A stretch of 64,000 bases of DNA from Neonectria sp. B-13 (GCA_002682825.1 NOKP01000023.1:124001-188000); one strand, 5' to 3'; positions 11,609-24,575 are shown, numbered from the stretch's first letter. Numbers and translations: made by a program. Notes: generated by a model not told the origin, from the letters alone.

Positions 11609-14600
11609 ATGAGTTCCATGCTCTGCGTCAACGACGGCTCCTTCGGACCAGGTGTCCAAGGATGCCGCGGCGATTTTGACTTTACACAGAAGTTCGAGCG
11701 CATCTTCTTCTCTATCATTCCGGCCGCCGTGTTTGTTGCCGCAGCTATTGCCCGCGTGGCCGTGTTGTCGCAAGTGCCCCGCATCGTCGAGGGCCGGATG
11801 CTTCAGTATTTGAAGTTGGTAAGTTGTCTTTTGTCTGTTCCGGGCGTGTGGAAAGTAACTGACAAATTACTCATAGACTGTTATTTCGGTGTACTCAGTT
11901 GTGCAGCTTGCGTTGCTGGTTCTCTTCACCACCGGAACACCCGGCGTGGTTCACGGCCTCTCAGTGACCGGGTCTGCTTTGGTGTTTACTGCGTCTCTCC
12001 TCGCGATAGGCCTCTCGTCTGTCGAGCATTCGAGGGCCCAGAAGCCATCGACACTGCTTGGTCTCTACATCCTGTTGACCTTGATATTCGATGTTGTTCA
12101 AGCACGGACTGCATGGCTCAGCATAGTCACTTGGCACCACACTATCCTCGCTCGCCTCTTCACCTCTTCAATCGCCGTCAAGCTTGTCATCTTGTGCCTT
12201 GAGGGTATTCCCAAGACGAAATGGATCCACTGGAACGCCAGCGAGCACAGCCCGGAAGAGTCAACCAGTGTCTTCAGTCTCGGCGTGTACTACTGGCTGA
12301 ACCGGCTGTTCTTGCACGGGTATCGGGATGTCCTGAATATAGACGACCTGTACCCCCTTGATGCAAGCATGTCGGCCGAAAAGCTCTACGGAAAGCTGGC
12401 GAGCAAGCTCCGACTTCACCGATATCGCGAGGAATCCAAGTTCGGTCTATGCAAAGACCTTTGCAAGGCGCTGATCGGACCCGTCCTCGCGCCAATCGCC
12501 CCACGAATTGCACTCGTTGGCTTCAAGTTCTGCCAGCCATTCTTCATCAGCTCAACGCTTGAGTTTCTACAGGCTCCTGATGATCCGGCCAACGACAAGT
12601 TAGGCTACGGCCTCATTGGAGCCTGCTTCTTGATCTACATTGGCATCGCATTTTCCACCGCATGGTTCAGTTATTACAACCACAAGGCAGTCTACATGCT
12701 CCGCGGATGCCTCGCTGCAGCTGTCTACCGAAAAACCACACAGACAAAGTTGACAGCGGCAGATGACTCTGCTGCGGTGACACTCATGAGTACCGACATT
12801 GAACGGATCCTCCAAGGGGCTCCCACCATCCACGACATGTGGGCAGGCACAATCGAGGTAGCCATCGGATGCTGGCTGCTACAGAAGCAAATCGGGGTAG
12901 CATTTGTGTCGCCCATTGCCGTCATCGTTGTCTGTACTATTGTCTTGGCTTGGGTAGTGTCCTGGGTCGGCAAGAAGCAGGGCGCGTGGATGGCCAAGAT
13001 CCAGAACCGAGTCGGCTTGACTTCCAATGCCATCTCCAACATGAAGCTGTACAAGATCTCAGGCGTCACAGGCCCGGTGGCCGAGCTGATACAGAGGCTG
13101 CGCGTCGGGGAGATCAAGATTGGCAACCATTATCGGTGGCTTTTGATTTTTGCCGCAGGACTGAGCTTCATGCCGGTTGTCCTGGCGCCTGTCATCACGT
13201 TTGCTGTCACATCGGAACGCCTTGAAGCAACGACATTGTTCACGTCAATGTCGTACATCATGCTTCTCACCATGCCGTTGATCTCCATATTCCAGAACAT
13301 CCCGTCCATCTTTGCGGCGTTGACATGCATGCAACGACTCCAGAGATTTCTTGTGGATGAGCCACGAATCGACTTCAGGAAGCGGTTTGATGCATCTTCT
13401 TCTTCAGGTTCCGACCCCGAAAAAGACAGTGCAACGGATGGAAGTGATGCCCCTGTGGCATTCAAGATCGAGGACGGCAGCTTTGGCTGGGGCGGCGATA
13501 AGATGACACTGAATCGAATCAACACATTCATTCCAGCTAACCAACTCACCTTGGTTGTAGGGCAAGTGGCCTCTGGCAAGTCTACTTTCTGCAAGGTCCT
13601 GCTTGGAGAGGTTCCTGTCTCTTCAGGAACAGTAACGGTATTCTTCCCACTGTCTCAGATTGCGTATTGCGAGCAGACACCGTTCCTCTACAACGCCACG
13701 TTCAAGGAGAACATCATTGGCCACTGCGAGTTTGACCAGAAGAAGTATGACGAAATCATCGACGCGACTTTGCTGAGCGCAGATGTTGTGCTCCTCCCCG
13801 ACGGACACGACACCAAAATCGGCAGCAACGGTATCATGTTGAGCGGTGGCCAGAAGCAGCGAGTCTCCGTTGCTCGTGCTCTGTACTCCGAGTTAGACGT
13901 CATGGTTTTCGATGATGTTCTCAGCGGGCTCGACAACGATACAGAAGCCGAGTTGTTCCGCCGCGTCTTTGGGCCAAACGGGATCACTCGTCGACTTCAG
14001 GCGACAGTGGTTATTTGCACGCACTCTATTCGGAACCTGCCCACTGCGGACCACATCATCGCATTCGACGCTGACGGCACTGTCATTGAGCAGGGCACGT
14101 TCCAAGACTTGAAGAAGAACAACAAGTACGTCCAGAGCCTTGGAGTGTGGCAAGGCGACGAAACACCTCGGAGCGAAACCGAAAAGCCCAAGGAGGAACA
14201 AGCCGTAATCATGCCAAAGCCATCGTCGAATGCTATTAAGACCATCTTGGAAGATAAATCACGACAGATGGGCGACTGGTCTATTTACAAACATTACTTC
14301 AGTAGTTGTGGGCTCCCCGCAACCTGTCTTCTAATCTTCGGTGGCATCATGTTTGGAGTGTGCAGTAACCTCTCGACGGTCTGGCTCAAGTTCTGGTCCG
14401 AGGATTCGTTTGACAGGTCTGATGGTTTCTACGTCGGAATCTACGGCTTGCTCCGTGCCCTCGCAATCATGTTTTTCCTACTCGACGCCGTCATAACCCT
14501 CATCTTCATGATCTCCTCCTCAGGGACAATCCTCCATAAGCGGGCCATCACCACTGTGATCACGGCACCGCTCAAGTTCTTCACGACCACGGATTCCGGC

Positions 14601-16128
14601 ATCGTGACGAACCTCTTCTCTCAGGACATGACGCTTCTAGATGGTGAACTGCCAATGGCGTTGGTTAACGTCATGCTAGACCTGGGAGACTGCATAGGCA
14701 TGGCCTTCGTCATTGCCTCCGCGTCGCCGTATCTTGCTGCTGGCTATCCCGTGTTGATTGCCATTCTTTACTTCGTGCAGATGTTCTATCTTCGGACATC
14801 CCGACAGATCCGTCTTCTTGACCTGGAAGCTAAAAGCCCGCTATAGTGAGTTTATCCCCCTAAGATGTCTGGCTGGCTGTATTTAGAGCTAACATGAGGA
14901 TAGCACTCACTTTCTCGACACTATCAAGGGCGTCGCTACTATCCGCGCCTTTGGCTGGGAGAGTCTCGACATTGCGCGCAACAACGTGCTCCTTGATACG
15001 TCACAGCGTCCAGCCTACTTGCTCGCCATGATCCAGCAATGGTTGATAACAACGCTTAGTCTCATCATCACCGGCCTTGCTGTTTTGCTCATATCGCTGG
15101 CCACGCAGCTCAAAGTCAACACTGGGCTGACGGGTGCGTCTCTGGTGACCTTGCTGACATTCAGTGACACCATCTCGCACTTGATCAAAACCTACACGGC
15201 TCTCGAGACCTCTCTTGGCGCGGTGAGCCGCTTGAGGACATTTAGTGAGACGGTGAAGCCGGAGGACCAGCCCGGTGAGGATATCGAACCTCCAGAGGAG
15301 TGGCCCCAGGGTGGACGGATCGACATTAAAGACGTCTCTGCATCCTACGAGTCTGAGCCCGACAACCAGGAAGGACTGATAGTGGATTCTCCGCCCAATC
15401 TGGTCATCCGCAATCTCACTTTGAGCATCCTGCCGAAGCAAAAGGTTGCAATTTGTGGCAGAACAGGGAGCGGCAAGTCGACGCTTATCCTCCTGCTGCT
15501 TCGACTCCTGGATCCCCTTCCATCCTGTAGCAGAAATATGGAGATCGACGGTACACCTCTCAATCGCATCGACCGCTCGACCCTCCGCAAGCGCATCATT
15601 GCCATCCCTCAGGATGCCGTGTTCCTCCCAGACGGCAGCACCATCAAGGCCAACATTGATCCGCTCGAAACTGCAACCCCCCAGGAATGTCTCGAAGTCC
15701 TCGCGGTTGTTCGTCTCGCTGCCTTTGTCGATGACCGCGGCGGTCTCGACGCCGGTATGAGCGCCGATGACCTCAGCGCTGGCCAGAAGCAGCTATTCAG
15801 TCTTGGAAGAGCGATCCTACGGCGGCGTGTGCGCGAACGACTCACGGGAAGCGAGAAGTGCAGCGGCGTGTTGCTGCTGGACGAGGTGAGCAGCAGCGTC
15901 GACAAGGTCACGGACCGAGCGATGCAGGAGATTATCCGCCGCGAGTTTGAGAACTACACTATCGTGATGGTATCGCACAGGCTCGAGATGGTCATGGAAT
16001 TTTTCGACCAAGTTGTGGTCCTTGACAAGGGAGCTTTGGTGGAATCTGGGAGCCCGAGGGAGCTGGTCGATACTCCGGGAAGCCGGTTTGGCGAGCTGTG
16101 GTCAATCGAAAACCACGACTCTGAGTAG
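11609..16128 (+). CDS. ABC transporter, ABCC/MRP subfamily (full length)
   Basis: Predicted 1467 aa, three exons: 11609-11818, 11877-14845 and 14904-16128, with two 58-nt introns. The joins give uninterrupted frame, for example KSPLYTHFLDTIKG across the second. An N-terminal multi-helix region (TMD0) precedes TMD1-NBD1-TMD2-NBD2. NBD1 has Walker A GQVASGKST (632-640), signature LSGGQ (725-729) and Walker B followed by Asp (VFDDVLSG), the usual ABCC asymmetry. NBD2 has Walker A GRTGSGKST (1245-1253), signature LSAGQ (1350-1354) and Walker B LLLDE with catalytic Glu1387. Family members are ATP-driven exporters of conjugates, drugs and secondary metabolites at plasma or vacuolar membrane; the substrate cannot be read from sequence. 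It is tail to tail with an ABCG transporter. Confidence 0.93.
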
Positions 16129-16601
16129 ATGAGTTATTCGTCATTTCCAGCGAAGACCAAATGCGGTTTGATTAAGACGGCAGGCTAAAGGAACGGGTCT
16201 TGCTCGGGCCACGAATAAAATGCATGACCTATAGACTAATACGTAAGGCATGAGGTAGAATTACCAGAGTCCTTATATTTAATTTAGACATGTATTTACT
16301 CAATCGAATAACAAATGTTGTTCATGTCCCTAGTAATGCTCGAAGGAACTTTCTAGGGTTGTAAATGCCGTTGGGAGAATAATGGCAAGTTATGCCATGG
16401 CTACTCATTTATTACTTCACAATAGAGACCATGTAGGATACGAAAAAGAATCATCAATTTAGCATTATATGCTCAAATGATTTGTAGTGCCAACTCGGAT
16501 TATTATATCTAAGCACCAAGGCGAGCTAACTTTTGTCTAATGTCATTACCGGGCATTTTATCCAGGAAAAGCCCTTTTGTCGTGCGCCTGTGACAGGCAA
16601 A
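16129..16601. other. convergent intergenic between two ABC transporter genes
   Basis: A 473-bp AT-rich spacer between the stop codons of the ABCC (plus) and ABCG (minus) genes. It should hold both 3' UTRs. No gene is seen. Confidence 0.7.
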
Positions 16602-19600
16602 TTACCGTCGGTTGAAGTTCAGGAATCGGCTCTGGACAGATGAGTTAGTACTCTGATATTACACAGATTTCGAGGAAAAGACTTACCCCTAGGAGAAGGA
16701 TGATGACGTTGCTGCCAACAAAGGCACAGTAGATACCCAGATCCCTCCAGCGGTCTGAGAAAGACAGGTTGAAAGTGCTGTAGAACTCGTCGCCGACCTT
16801 GTACGCGCAGTACTCGCAGCTTTGCGTGGAATTGCTCACGAGATATCCCGAACCTCCGTTCTCGAAGAAGGGCTCCATGTACTTGCCGCAGTTCATGCCG
16901 TCAGGAGCAGTGAAGAGGTTCAGTTCGTGCTGCTTGCAGACCACGGCCAGCCCGTGCAGCGCGGTCGTAACCATGCCACCGATGAGGCGCGTGAAGGGGT
17001 CGAGCTGGTAGAGCCAGGCGCGCCAGAAGCCGGGCATCTGCGGGGGCGCAATGGTGACACCGCAGAAGAGGGCGAAGTTGATGATGATGAAGGGGTCGAA
17101 CTGAGCCGAGATGAAGGGCGAGGGGGTAATGGAGGCAAGACCCTGGCCCAGCGTGACGGCGAAGATCTCGGTGATGAGGACCATGAAGAACTGGTAGCCG
17201 GCACGCGAAGGGTCGGTCTGGAAGCCGGGCATGAAGTACAACGGGAGATAGAAGGCGATGGCGCAAAGGATCGAGTAGGGCATCTCGGCGGAGATGATGG
17301 ACACAACGAACGTGAAGGGCGAGTACATCTTGGACGAAGCCTCGCGGAAGAACAGCGCTCGCTTGATGTGGAACATGACCTCGACTTGGGTGATGATCAG
17401 GGCCGGGAGCACAGTGACCTGGAAGATGACGAAGACCTTGTACTGGAGCGAGGATCGGGAATCGTCGAGGTTGAGATAGGTGAGGCCGGTGATGAGGGCG
17501 ACGGCGACGTGGGCGAAGACTCGGGTGAAGAGGTAGTTGGGCGAGCGCCAGAAGGATCGGAACATGCGTCGGGACACAATCTTGAGCTGATGGCTGAAAG
17601 GAGAGGCGTACTCCTTTTCCAGTTCTGGGTTCGCGTTGACTCCGGCCGCCTTTCGCTCTTCCTTCAGCTGCGTGATGGTCTGCTTTGTAACAGCCAGCTC
17701 GGGGCTCTCGTCCCAGATATCAGCCCAGTCCTTGTCACCAACACGAGGAGCGCTGCCAGCACCGATGGCCTCGAGCATGTACTCGGCAACGTTCTCAGTA
17801 GGGGGAGTCTCGGCACCGTGCTTCGCAAGGTAGTCTCGCAGGACGCTCGCATCTTTGCCGATGTCGCCAAAGTAAACAGTGCGGCCTCCGCGCTGGAGAA
17901 GGAGGAGGCGGTCGAAGTTATCGAAGAGCGAGGCGTTAGGCTGGTGGATGGTACAGAGGATGGCCTGTCCTGATGCCGACAATCGCTTCAAGAACCTCAC
18001 AATGTTAAAAGCCGACTGACTATCGAGGCCGGAGGTGGGCTCGTCTAGGAACAGCAGCAGCTCGGGCTTGGCAGCAAGCTCGACGCCGATAGTCACACGC
18101 TTGCGCTGCTCGACCGAAAGACCGAACTCGGGTGTACCGATGATAGCGTCGGCGGAACCCTCCATCTCGAGCAGGGAAATGATCTCCTCGACGTAGGCGT
18201 AGCGCTCGGCCATGGGGACGTGGGAAGGCTGGCGAAGCTCGGCAGAGAACCGGAGAGCCTCTCGGACGGTCTGGGTAGGCTCGTGAAGATCAAGTTGCTC
18301 GGCGTAGGAAGTGGAACGCTGGAATTGTCTGCCGGGCTTGATGCTGTCGACGAGGATGTCGCCGTGGATGACACCAATGTTCTTTCGAGCGGCCAAAACG
18401 TCAAGCAGGGTAGTCTTTCCGGCACCAGAAGCACCCATGAGGGCGGTCAGCTGACCGGGGCGGACGTATCCAAAGACATTGTTCAGCAGACGACGGGTAC
18501 CGCCAGGGACAGGGACATCGTAGTTGAGGTTCTCCCAGGTGAGGATGCTCTCCGATTCGATCCTGAGATCAGATCCGGCCTCGTTAGACCTGTCCTTGCG
18601 CCTGTTGTCTCTCTTCTCAAGAAGTGCCTTGTTGAGACCGGTTCGCTCCTTGTTGGGCTTGGCGTAGACCTTCGCCGAGTTGCCGCCCATTCCGTACTTG
18701 ATGAACTCACCCAGAACGACGTTGAGAATCAGGAAGAAAACGATGAGAGCCATGATGATACCCCAGTTGCGCCAGAGGTCGCCAGGGAAGTACGAGAAGC
18801 CCTCGGAAATGTAGGCCGAACCCTTGACGAAAGTGGTACCGCCGGTTGAGCCAGCGAGAGTGCAGACCTGGTGGTTGATGTCGTCGTAGCCTGGGCCGGA
18901 GGGAATCAGCGAGTCGGCGGTGCAAGTCATGTCAATGCGGCTGAATTCGTTCTGCATCAGAGCACTAAACGCCAGGCCGAGGACATTGACCCAGTAGATC
19001 CAGCGCAGCCAGACCTGCTCGGACTGGTACTGGATGAGATAACCGGAGGTGGTGACGAAAAGCGTAATGACAACGACGGCAAACTTGATGGCGTAGTCGA
19101 AGTCGGGACTCACACATCCAATGATTCGGAAGAAGAGGGTCATGGCGATGTTTCCAGAGAGGATCATGAGGTAGAAGGTGAAGAAAGCACCTGCTTCCCT
19201 GACCAGGTTAGTCATGAAGTACACGATGATGGAAAAGACCAGGATCTGGCTGGCGGCGAATGCCTGGTCGACGATGATCTGGGCAATCCACAGAGCAGAG
19301 GGCCGATGGAACGCATATGCCTTGTGCTTATTGACGATTGCGCGGCCAGTCATGGTCCCGCCGAGTTCAGAGAAGGCCTGGAAGGCGTTGAATAGGAGGG
19401 CAATGAAGAGCAGGCCTCCCTTGCTGAAGGCGCTGGCCGAGGTCTTTCCGAGGTTGAGGAACAGGGTGCCGAGGACAATGGCGATGATGATGCTGCGGAG
19501 CCAGGCGAGGGTGAGGTTGAGGCGGTCCTGGAGCTTGAGGATGAACTGGCGCTTCATCAGGGCGTAGACCTGCAGGTGGAAGCCGACTTGGTAGACGGAC

Positions 19601-21066
19601 TTCTTGGACGAGCCGCGCTTGCTCTCGTGAACGGCGGCCTGGAAGTCTTCGTGCTTGTGCTGCTCCAGCTGTAGGCTGGCCTTGTACTCGGCCATCTCCG
19701 CATCCAGAGCCTTCTGCTCGGCCGAGCGCTTGAAAGCCTCCTGCAGCGATTCGGGACTGTGCGGCGCGTTCTCCGCCGAGCGACCTTCGACGTACTCCCG
19801 CTCGAACTCGTCGGTGCAAGCAGTCAGATAATCAGCGGAAGTCATGCGAGGTCGGGGGTAAAAGCCCAGGCCCTCGAAGTAGGCGCGGGCAGTCTGGGCA
19901 GGACCGAAGTACACCTGTCGGCCCTCGTCGATGACCATGACCTTGTCGAAGAGGTTGTAGATGTTCTCGGAAGCCTGGTACAGAGAAACAAAGGTGGTGG
20001 TTTTGTACAGGTTGGTCTGAACACGCAGCGACTTGGCGAAATCCAGGGCGGTACTGGCATCGAGACCTCGGGTGCTGTTGTCCCAGGACAGAATGCAGGC
20101 GCTGGTAATCATGCCCTCGGCGATGGAGACACGCTTGCGCTCACCTCCAGAGATACCTCTGACGAAATGGTCGCCGACGACGGTTTTCCGCGTGTGCTCG
20201 ATGTTGAACATCTTGAGTAGCATGGTGATAACGCTCTGCTTGAAGTCCTCCTTGGACATGTTGCCAGGTCGCTTGGCGGGCATCTTCGTGTCGAGGGCGA
20301 AGCCAAGCGTCTGCTCAACCGTCAAGGTCGGGTGGTGGATGTCGTCCTCGGCGTTGTAGACGGCCTCGCCGCGGTACTGATCGAACTCTTTGGCGTTCCA
20401 GGGTCCGTAGAGGACCTCGCCAGTGACGCTGGTGTAGCCATATCGCTGGTTGGCAATGGTCTTGAGGAAGGTGGTGCATCCGGAACCAGGCTTTCCCAGG
20501 ACGAGGACCATCTCGCCGGGCTTGCAAACACCGCGGAAGTTGTCGAGGAGAGTTGCCTCTGTGAGCTTAGGGCCCAGGCCGATGAGGCCAAGGACGGGGC
20601 TGATGACATCGAAGAACTGAACGAAAGCGTCGGGGAAGGTCTGGACATAGTTGGTCATGCCGCCGAGGCCCCTCACGGTCAAGCCATCCCAGTAGGCGCC
20701 GATGTGCTTGGAACGGATTCCAGCCTCTCGCTCGGCATCCAAGTTTCCTCGCAGGGCGGCCTCGAGATCGAAGAGCGAAGCAGAGTCAGAGCCATCGGCA
20801 CCGCCGTCCTTTTCAGGGTCCATGCTCTTTCTGCTCTTCTGCCGGCTGGCTCGAGAAACACCAGTGAACTCCCTCTGGAGCTCGGCAAACTCAGCCTCAG
20901 CCTGCGCAACGGAGACATGATGCGCCGTAGACTCGTGTTGTTCGTTGTCGGGTCCATCCACGGTCGAGCTAGAGTCCTGGGAAGCTCGATATGTAGGCTC
21001 GATCTCCTCAGCACGATGGCCAGAGGCAACGGCCTCTTCGGCCTTTTCGAGAGCTCGCTCCGCCAT
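16602..21066 (-). CDS. ABC transporter, ABCG/PDR subfamily (full length)
   Basis: Predicted 1469 aa, two exons: 21066-16687 and 16631-16602. The open frame runs on past 16687, but a clear 55-nt intron (GTAAGT, branch TACTAAC, CCAG) replaces its tail with a last exon of nine codons, SRFLNFNRR, giving a basic end typical of the family. The order is NBD1-TMD1-NBD2-TMD2. NBD1 is of the degenerate fungal PDR type: Walker A GKPGSGCTT (191-199, Cys replacing Lys), signature ISGGE (305-309) and WDNSTRGLD at Walker B. NBD2 has Walker A GASGAGKTT (878-886), a degenerate signature LSVEQRKR and Walker B LLFLDEPTSGLD. Known relatives (Cdr1, Pdr5, AbcA/Atr types) export azoles and other toxicants from the plasma membrane. 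Its 2.6-kb upstream region is long. Confidence 0.94.
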
Positions 21067-23649
21067 TGAATACGATGACGAAGGAACTGGGGTCTCAACG
21101 GTAATGGAAAGGGCAACGGATTATGGTAATGGTAACAGTGCTCGGGACTGAGACTGTGTTGGGAGCCCAAAGTCACCCACCGCGAAGTTAAAGTAACGAA
21201 TGGAGACTTCTGATGATGAACGAAACCGATGTTAGGGCTTAGGGAGACTCTAAGAACAGAGAGAAAGGGAAAGAACACGAGTTGACCAGATCGGTCGTGA
21301 ATAGACTACAGAGCAAAGAACAAAGAACCGAGGCAGTCTGGGGCATGGCTAGTGTTTAAAGACTTAACACACCAACTACTTCTGTACCATTGAGGAAAAA
21401 TTTGGTATAGGCTGGAGACCAGGGCCCTCTTTGGTGCAGCGGCCGCTATCTCCATTACCAATCAACGATTCAAAGCCGGAGCTTAGGCTTAAGGCCGTGG
21501 GATGGGTAGAAGGGGATAGGGATGAATCATGGGGATGGCCGATGAAGGCAGGCGCTCCGTGTCTGTTGTGACTCCACCGTCACGGAGCCAACACCTAACG
21601 GCATTGGCGTGAACGGCAGTGTTCAACGCAACGGTGGGTTTGCCATCCGGCGTACAAGCGTCCAGCATGCACAGCAGCACAAGAAGCAAGCGGGTGGGCG
21701 GGGTCACGGACGAAGCCGCGGTTGAACTCATCGAATTGTGAAGGAGAAATTTTGTCAGGAGGTGGGGCAGGGAGAGAGCTTTCGAGTCATCCGGCAAGCC
21801 AAGACGATCAGGGTGGTGTTGAGTCCGCGTTGACAAACAGCCGATTGGTCGAGGAGGAGTCTGGGTCTGAGAGCGGTTCAGGGGGGCACTGAGTATTCGT
21901 ACTTGAGTGCCTAGGCCGGGGGCTTTAAAGTTGGTATTGCCGGGGCCGAGAGATGCCAGGTCCGTGAAGTGGAGACAATTCGTACGAAGTGAAGCCAAAA
22001 AGAAGTTCAAAGCCGGGGTCTGGCGGAGGCTCCAGCTTCTTCATGTGGATTTCGGCATGGGTTATGTGAGATGAAGTGGGGACTCGAGACAGGCTGTCGG
22101 ATCCGGGACTGGGAACATGGAGATACGAATACCGTGAAGAGTTGAGCTCTTCGGAAACCAAAAGTGATGGTTAGTGGTTGCTGTCATCTGTGTGGATATG
22201 TGGTTGAGTCATCTGTTTGGCAACGTCCTACCACCCGAAACCCAGTCATGGCGACCGTCATACCGGTGATGCTGAGAAAGCTGAGGAGGAAGCGGAAGCT
22301 GAGATGCGAGGAGCTGCCAAGCCGTTGAGATGGAACCGGCCGCAGGGATAACTCACGACGCCCTGAAAGCCCAATCTCGAGGTGTGGAGCCGGAAGGTGA
22401 GCCTAGTCGTGTCAGCCAGCCCTGAATGTGAAAGCGCACGTTGTGGTACGGGTAAACTTCGCACATTTGGTTTAGAAACACACAGCCAGAATGCTCTTCA
22501 TCCACTAGGCCGTTTTCGTCGAAGCATCACATTCGACTCATGATGATGGATCGTGGATGATGGATGCTTTCAACTTTCAAGGCTTGTGTTTGGTCAACTG
22601 ACTGCAGCATAGAATGGAACCCATGTACGTGTATTCATCAGCTGCACCAGCGTTAACAACAACCTTCCGTGCGTCTGTCGGCGTACGAATATGCACTAAC
22701 AAACGGACCTGGCTTGCATGGAGATGGATCCCCCGCCCCGCAAGCGCACCTTTGCCCCCCCTAACACTAAGCAGCAAACAGCAAGCAGCAAACCGCAAGC
22801 AACTGCAGGGAATGCCTTCCCAATATTTCTAAAAGTTCCATGTTCGTGCAGATCCTGTGCAGCTTGGCCCGTGCAGTTCCCCTAATTAGCATTCATACAT
22901 GCACCTTTTATTCCGCACCTCATCCTGGACGACAGAGGCGACGAGGCAGCCCGGGGACAACTCCGCTGTAAACAGTACGAATACTGCTGCTTTCTACAGA
23001 AGAAGTATGTGCTGATAAATATTCTCACAAGCCATCTACAGGCTGCCGCTCACAAAGGGCTGCCCTACTTCCATTTGGTCGCTTTGGTGAAGAGTGGGGT
23101 TGCTGCATTCCATAAAGGAAAGAGACACGATTAGACAACCTGCGCTGCAATCCGTCCTTCGGGCGTATTCCGTCCACGTCGTTTCTGGCGGTCTACGGAG
23201 TACCGAGTACGGATAGGATCCACCCCCTACGCAAATTGCTTGGCCATGGGTTTGTCAGCCTGTTCCAGCTGGTTGGAGTCGACGTCCATGTCAATTAGCG
23301 TCATGGTGGAGTCAACAAAGGACTTATTGAAATCATTTAGCGAACAATACTTGCGATATAGGTGGCAGTAGAGTAGGTAGTTATCTTAAGACATGATTAA
23401 TCGCTGGGCCCTAAATATGTACGTGCTCAAGGGAATACGTATGTCCAGAGTCGATTGCCAACCACTACAACAAGCACAACGTCTGCCGCCTAAAATTGAC
23501 AGAGACCTCTTAGCAATGCATGCAATGTAGACTATTGCTTCCCCGGTCGGATCATGCCGACTGCCTTATTCTGGTCCGTCCCTCTAGAAGTCCTTCCGAG
23601 CCGCTCGAGGTCCCCGGCCCCGGTGCTCTTCGTGTGGCAGCGTGACTCC
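21067..23649. other. gene-free interval upstream of the ABCG transporter
   Basis: This 2.6-kb stretch is upstream of the ABCG gene and downstream of the DUF7704 gene. No coding region is recognised. A perfect 8-nt inverted repeat lies at 21554-21561 and 21581-21588. Confidence 0.6.
21554..21588. promoter_or_regulatory. inverted repeat GCTCCGTG / CACGGAGC
   Basis: GCTCCGTG at 21554-21561 is matched exactly in inverse at 21581-21588 with a 19-nt spacer, about 490 nt before the ABCG start codon. The half-site TCCGTG is of a kind Zn2Cys6 factors can bind, but function here is inference only. Confidence 0.3.
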
Positions 23650-24114
23650 TCAGACACGTTTAGCCAACCTTACATCTCCTTTGCCTTCGAACACGTCGTA
23701 AAAATAGAGGCTCCTGGCCATGAACAAAAACGACGGGATGGCGATATTGGCCCAGTTCACCACGTTCCATCCCCAGACATTCCTCAACCTTTCCCAGCCC
23801 ATGCACCACACTGTAACACCGACGTGTCCCAGATCGCCCCACCAAAGTGCCGACAAGTATGCTCTGGCCACCCTGACGTCGGCGGTGGCGTTCAAGACGT
23901 AGAGTCCGATGACGGCCAACAGGAGGAAGAGATTTCCCAGTTGGTAGACGAGGATTTGCTCGGTCGGTAGGATGTCGTGAGGGCTCGGTAGATTCGACTG
24001 AGACGAGACGAACGACGCGGGCAGGATCGTGGTGACGGCGAATCCAAGGGCCTGCAACGTCGGCTCGACAACGCCAAAGATGTAGCGTGGAATAGTTGGG
24101 AGTGAAGACGCCAT
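23650..24114 (-). CDS. DUF7704-type small integral membrane protein
   Basis: A 154-aa single-exon protein. Four hydrophobic segments lie at about residues 12-34, 55-76, 86-105 and 118-138. The pattern of a start near IPRYIFGVVEP, a central QLGNLFLLLAV, then TADVRVARAYL, GDLGH and a later W-x-N-W-A-N segment matches the fungal DUF7704 family, whose biochemical role is not established. It is divergently paired with the NmrA-like gene over a 611-nt shared promoter that carries duplicated motifs. A GTAAGG followed by GGCTAAAC near the stop resembles splice signals, so a slightly different C-terminus is possible. Confidence 0.75.
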   Translation of the reverse strand: MASSLPTIPRYIFGVVEPTLQALGFAVTTILPASFVSSQSNLPSPHDILPTEQILVYQLGNLFLLLAVIGLYVLNATADVRVARAYLSALWWGDLGHVGVTVWCMGWERLRNVWGWNVVNWANIAIPSFLFMARSLYFYDVFEGKGDVRLAKRV

Positions 24115-24435
24115 TGTGAGCAGCCTATGAATGGGGGAAGCTTGAAGCTGGCGGGGGACGGCCGATGCACCAGGCGTGTGTGTTCGCCGACTCCTCTTTG
24201 AGGGTCTCGTGGATAGTCTTGCGGGCAGGTCTTAATTGTGAGTAGAACAGCAGATGATGTTTTGTACTGGGCCATAACCATCTCAAATAGGTTTCTTGCT
24301 CATAGATACGGGGGAGGTTTTACTATATACATCTTGAACAGAATTGATACGAACCCGGTAGCACGGGGAAAGGCGCTCCAAGAGCCGGCCGCCCCGAGCT
24401 CACCTTCCCCCACCCCTCCGGGCCCTCCCTCGGGA

Positions 24436-24450
24436 TCGGGCTTCGCTTAA
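24436..24450 (+). promoter_or_regulatory. shared promoter element, copy 1
   Basis: TCGGGCTTCGCTTAA; identical to copy 2 (24498-24512) and one indel plus one substitution away from copy 3 (27899-27912). Confidence 0.5.
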
Positions 24451-24497
24451 CGTCCCAGCTGTCCGAAGTCACCGCGGCATCTGCCTCCGTCTCGGTC

Positions 24498-24512
24498 TCG
24501 GGCTTCGCTTAA
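24498..24512 (+). promoter_or_regulatory. shared promoter element, copy 2
   Basis: TCGGGCTTCGCTTAA, 62 nt after copy 1. It overlaps the 12-mer TCGGTCTCGGGC at 24492-24503, which is repeated exactly at 28017-28028 upstream of the AMID-like gene. Confidence 0.5.
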
Positions 24513-24575
24513 GACATTCTCATCCCGGCTCGTCAGAAATTCGGCCGCTTTCGTCTCCCGGGTGGAACGCGCGGG

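Noticed and set aside
16822..17973. 383-codon plus-strand frame inside the ABCG gene
   Set aside because: Mirror frame of a high-GC coding sequence; charged low-complexity product (Glu/Gly/Val/Asp) without domains.
20332..21069. 245-codon plus-strand frame at the 5' end of the ABCG gene
   Set aside because: Antisense shadow of the N-terminal NBD1 coding region, whose motifs are unambiguous on the minus strand.
23220..23650. Coding exon upstream or downstream of the DUF7704 stop
   Set aside because: Donor-like GTAAGG lies just before the stop, but no acceptor gave a clearly better C-terminus, so the simple single-exon model is kept.
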